DNA from: Planctomycetes bacterium UBA4800
Lineage (GTDB): Bacteria; Planctomycetota; UBA8108; UBA8890; UBA8898
NCBI GenBank assembly: GCA_002402755.1
Contig: DHGK01000097.1
Location: 23,678 to 39,525 of the forward strand
Length of the DNA: 15,848 nt
Direction: 5' to 3'
In this document: positions 14,841-15,848 of the stretch, piece by piece
Numbering within the stretch: the first letter of the stretch is position 1
Layout of the letters: each line of letters starts with the position of its first letter
The notes under the pieces: generated by a model
What the model saw: the letters and a program-made list of their open reading frames with translations, nothing else
The model's database searches: none
Told to the model about the DNA's origin: nothing
Made by a program: the position numbers and the translations under genes

Positions 14841-15806
14841 GTGCGGCGTGCGAGCGCGAGCATCGCGTGCGTCATGACGGCCTGGTGCGCCGCGGCGTGG
14901 TGCGCGGACGAGGCTCGTCCCGCGGCGAAGCCGGTGCCCGGGATGCAGGCCGTGCCGCAGCCGTACGATCAGGTGTCGTTTCAGCGCGACGGCGAGGAAG
15001 TGGCGCGCTTTCACTTCGGCGACGGGCTCGATCGTCCGTTCGTGTTTCCGGTGATCGGGCCGTCGGGGCGCTCCCTCACGCGCATGGGGCATCCGCACGA
15101 CCCCGAGACGCACAGCCATCACAACTCCGTGTGGATCTCGCACGACAGCGTCGACGGCGCGAGCTTCTGGACCGACGCGCCGGCGGCGGGGAAGATCGCG
15201 CACGTCCGCACGCTTGCGCTCGAGGACGGCGACGATTCGGCCGCGGTGACGGTCGAACTCGCCTGGCGCACCGCGCAGGGCAAGGAGGCGCTGCGCGAGG
15301 TCCGTACGACGCGTGTCGTCCGGCTTCCCGAGCGCGAGTGGCTGCTCGTCATCGACATGGAGCTGCGGGCGGCGCGCGAGGTGACGCTCGGTCAGACCGC
15401 GTTCGGCCCGATCGGCGTGCGCATGGCGAAGACGATCGGCGTCAACGACGGCGGCGGCACGATCCGCAATTCCGCGGGCGGGGTGAACGAGGCCGGCGTC
15501 TTCAGGAAGCCCGCCGCCTGGGTCGATTACTCGGGACCGATCGCGCCGGGCAAGATCGAGGGAACGGCGCTTTTCGACCACCCCGCGAACCCCGGCCACC
15601 CGGCGTGCTTCCACGTGCGCGACGACGGGTGGATGGGCGCCTCCCTGACCCTGAATGCTCCCCTGACCATCGCGCCGGCGGCGCCGCTCAGGCTCAGGTA
15701 CGGCCTGTACGTGCATTCGGGCGCCCCGGACGCCGCGGCGATCCAGGCGCGGTGGCAGGCGTTCTGCGCGCTGCCGGCGGCGGCGGCGAACGGCCGGAAG
15801 GGATGA
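14841..15806 (+). CDS. Secreted DUF6807 (PmoA-like) family protein, copy 2
   Basis: A 321-residue protein. GTG 14841 is chosen because GAGAGGGGG (14825-14833) lies seven bases upstream and it yields a signal peptide (ASIACVMTAWCAAAWCADEA); ATG 14874 would start inside that peptide. It begins 14 bases after the beta-helix gene and is surely in the same operon. The signature THSHHNSVWISHDSVDGASF, with histidines 93-94, is the family's HH...VW.....VDG..FW motif. FVFPVIGPSGRSLTRMGHPH and the C-terminal WVDYSGPI, DHPANPGHPACFHVRDDGW and LRLRYGLYVHSG are also characteristic. The biochemical function of the family is unknown. The operon context suggests a part in glycan breakdown or in handling the released sugars. 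It is a distant paralogue of the protein at 510-1427. Confidence 0.83.
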   Translation: MRRASASIACVMTAWCAAAWCADEARPAAKPVPGMQAVPQPYDQVSFQRDGEEVARFHFGDGLDRPFVFPVIGPSGRSLTRMGHPHDPETHSHHNSVWISHDSVDGASFWTDAPAAGKIAHVRTLALEDGDDSAAVTVELAWRTAQGKEALREVRTTRVVRLPEREWLLVIDMELRAAREVTLGQTAFGPIGVRMAKTIGVNDGGGTIRNSAGGVNEAGVFRKPAAWVDYSGPIAPGKIEGTALFDHPANPGHPACFHVRDDGWMGASLTLNAPLTIAPAAPLRLRYGLYVHSGAPDAAAIQARWQAFCALPAAAANGRKG

Positions 15807-15848
15807 CGGTAACCGTTCACGGGGCATCCCGAACACGCGAATCTCCGC

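Noticed and set aside
15806..15848. ACGGT-a-ACCGT and CGGG-gcat-CCCG near the right edge as a terminator of the last operon.
   Set aside because: Stems are only 4-5 bases and the window ends here, so nothing firm can be said.

Overview
This is a GC-rich bacterial window, most likely from a planctomycete or a similar carbohydrate-degrading lineage. That placement is an inference. It rests on a dockerin-type protein with the NIADPIYLLQYIFLNG-PPPP style of terminal repeat, two secreted DUF6807 (PmoA-like) proteins, a Tat-exported sugar isomerase/epimerase-like protein, and large secreted glycoside hydrolases without SusC/SusD partners. I see no rRNA, tRNA or CRISPR.

Layout. (1) 1-1427, plus strand: the 3' end of a glycerate kinase, overlapping by ATGA a secreted DUF6807 protein. 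(2) 1589-2791, plus: a secreted dockerin protein built from two similar units. (3) 2792-6101, plus: an accessory island with locally lower GC. It holds a HipB-like antitoxin, a HipA toxin gene whose kinase core has been deleted, a Tat-signal TIM-barrel isomerase/epimerase, an MNT nucleotidyltransferase antitoxin and the C-terminal stump of its HEPN toxin. A 66-bp direct repeat (61/66 identical) flanks the hip module. Its right copy is the leader, ribosome-binding site and first codons of the epimerase gene; its left copy is the same leader attached to no gene. (4) 6184-11411, minus: a two-gene operon with a large putative glycoside hydrolase of the alpha-galactosidase-like type followed by a beta-L-arabinofuranosidase (GH127/GH146, DUF1680). 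(5) 11674-15806, plus: a divergent two-gene operon with a 1050-residue parallel beta-helix/PKD/beta-propeller protein and a second DUF6807 protein.

How it fits together. The right-hand 10 kb looks like a degradation locus for arabinose- and galactose-containing plant or algal polysaccharide. All four of its proteins carry export signals, and the two operons diverge from one 262-bp control region. The left part adds sugar-acid metabolism (glycerate kinase), a possible secreted sugar isomerase and a dockerin protein. The most unusual feature is that two unrelated toxin-antitoxin modules lie within 3 kb of each other, and in each the antitoxin looks intact while the toxin has lost its catalytic part. 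Domain and family names come from recognising motifs by eye; no database search was run.
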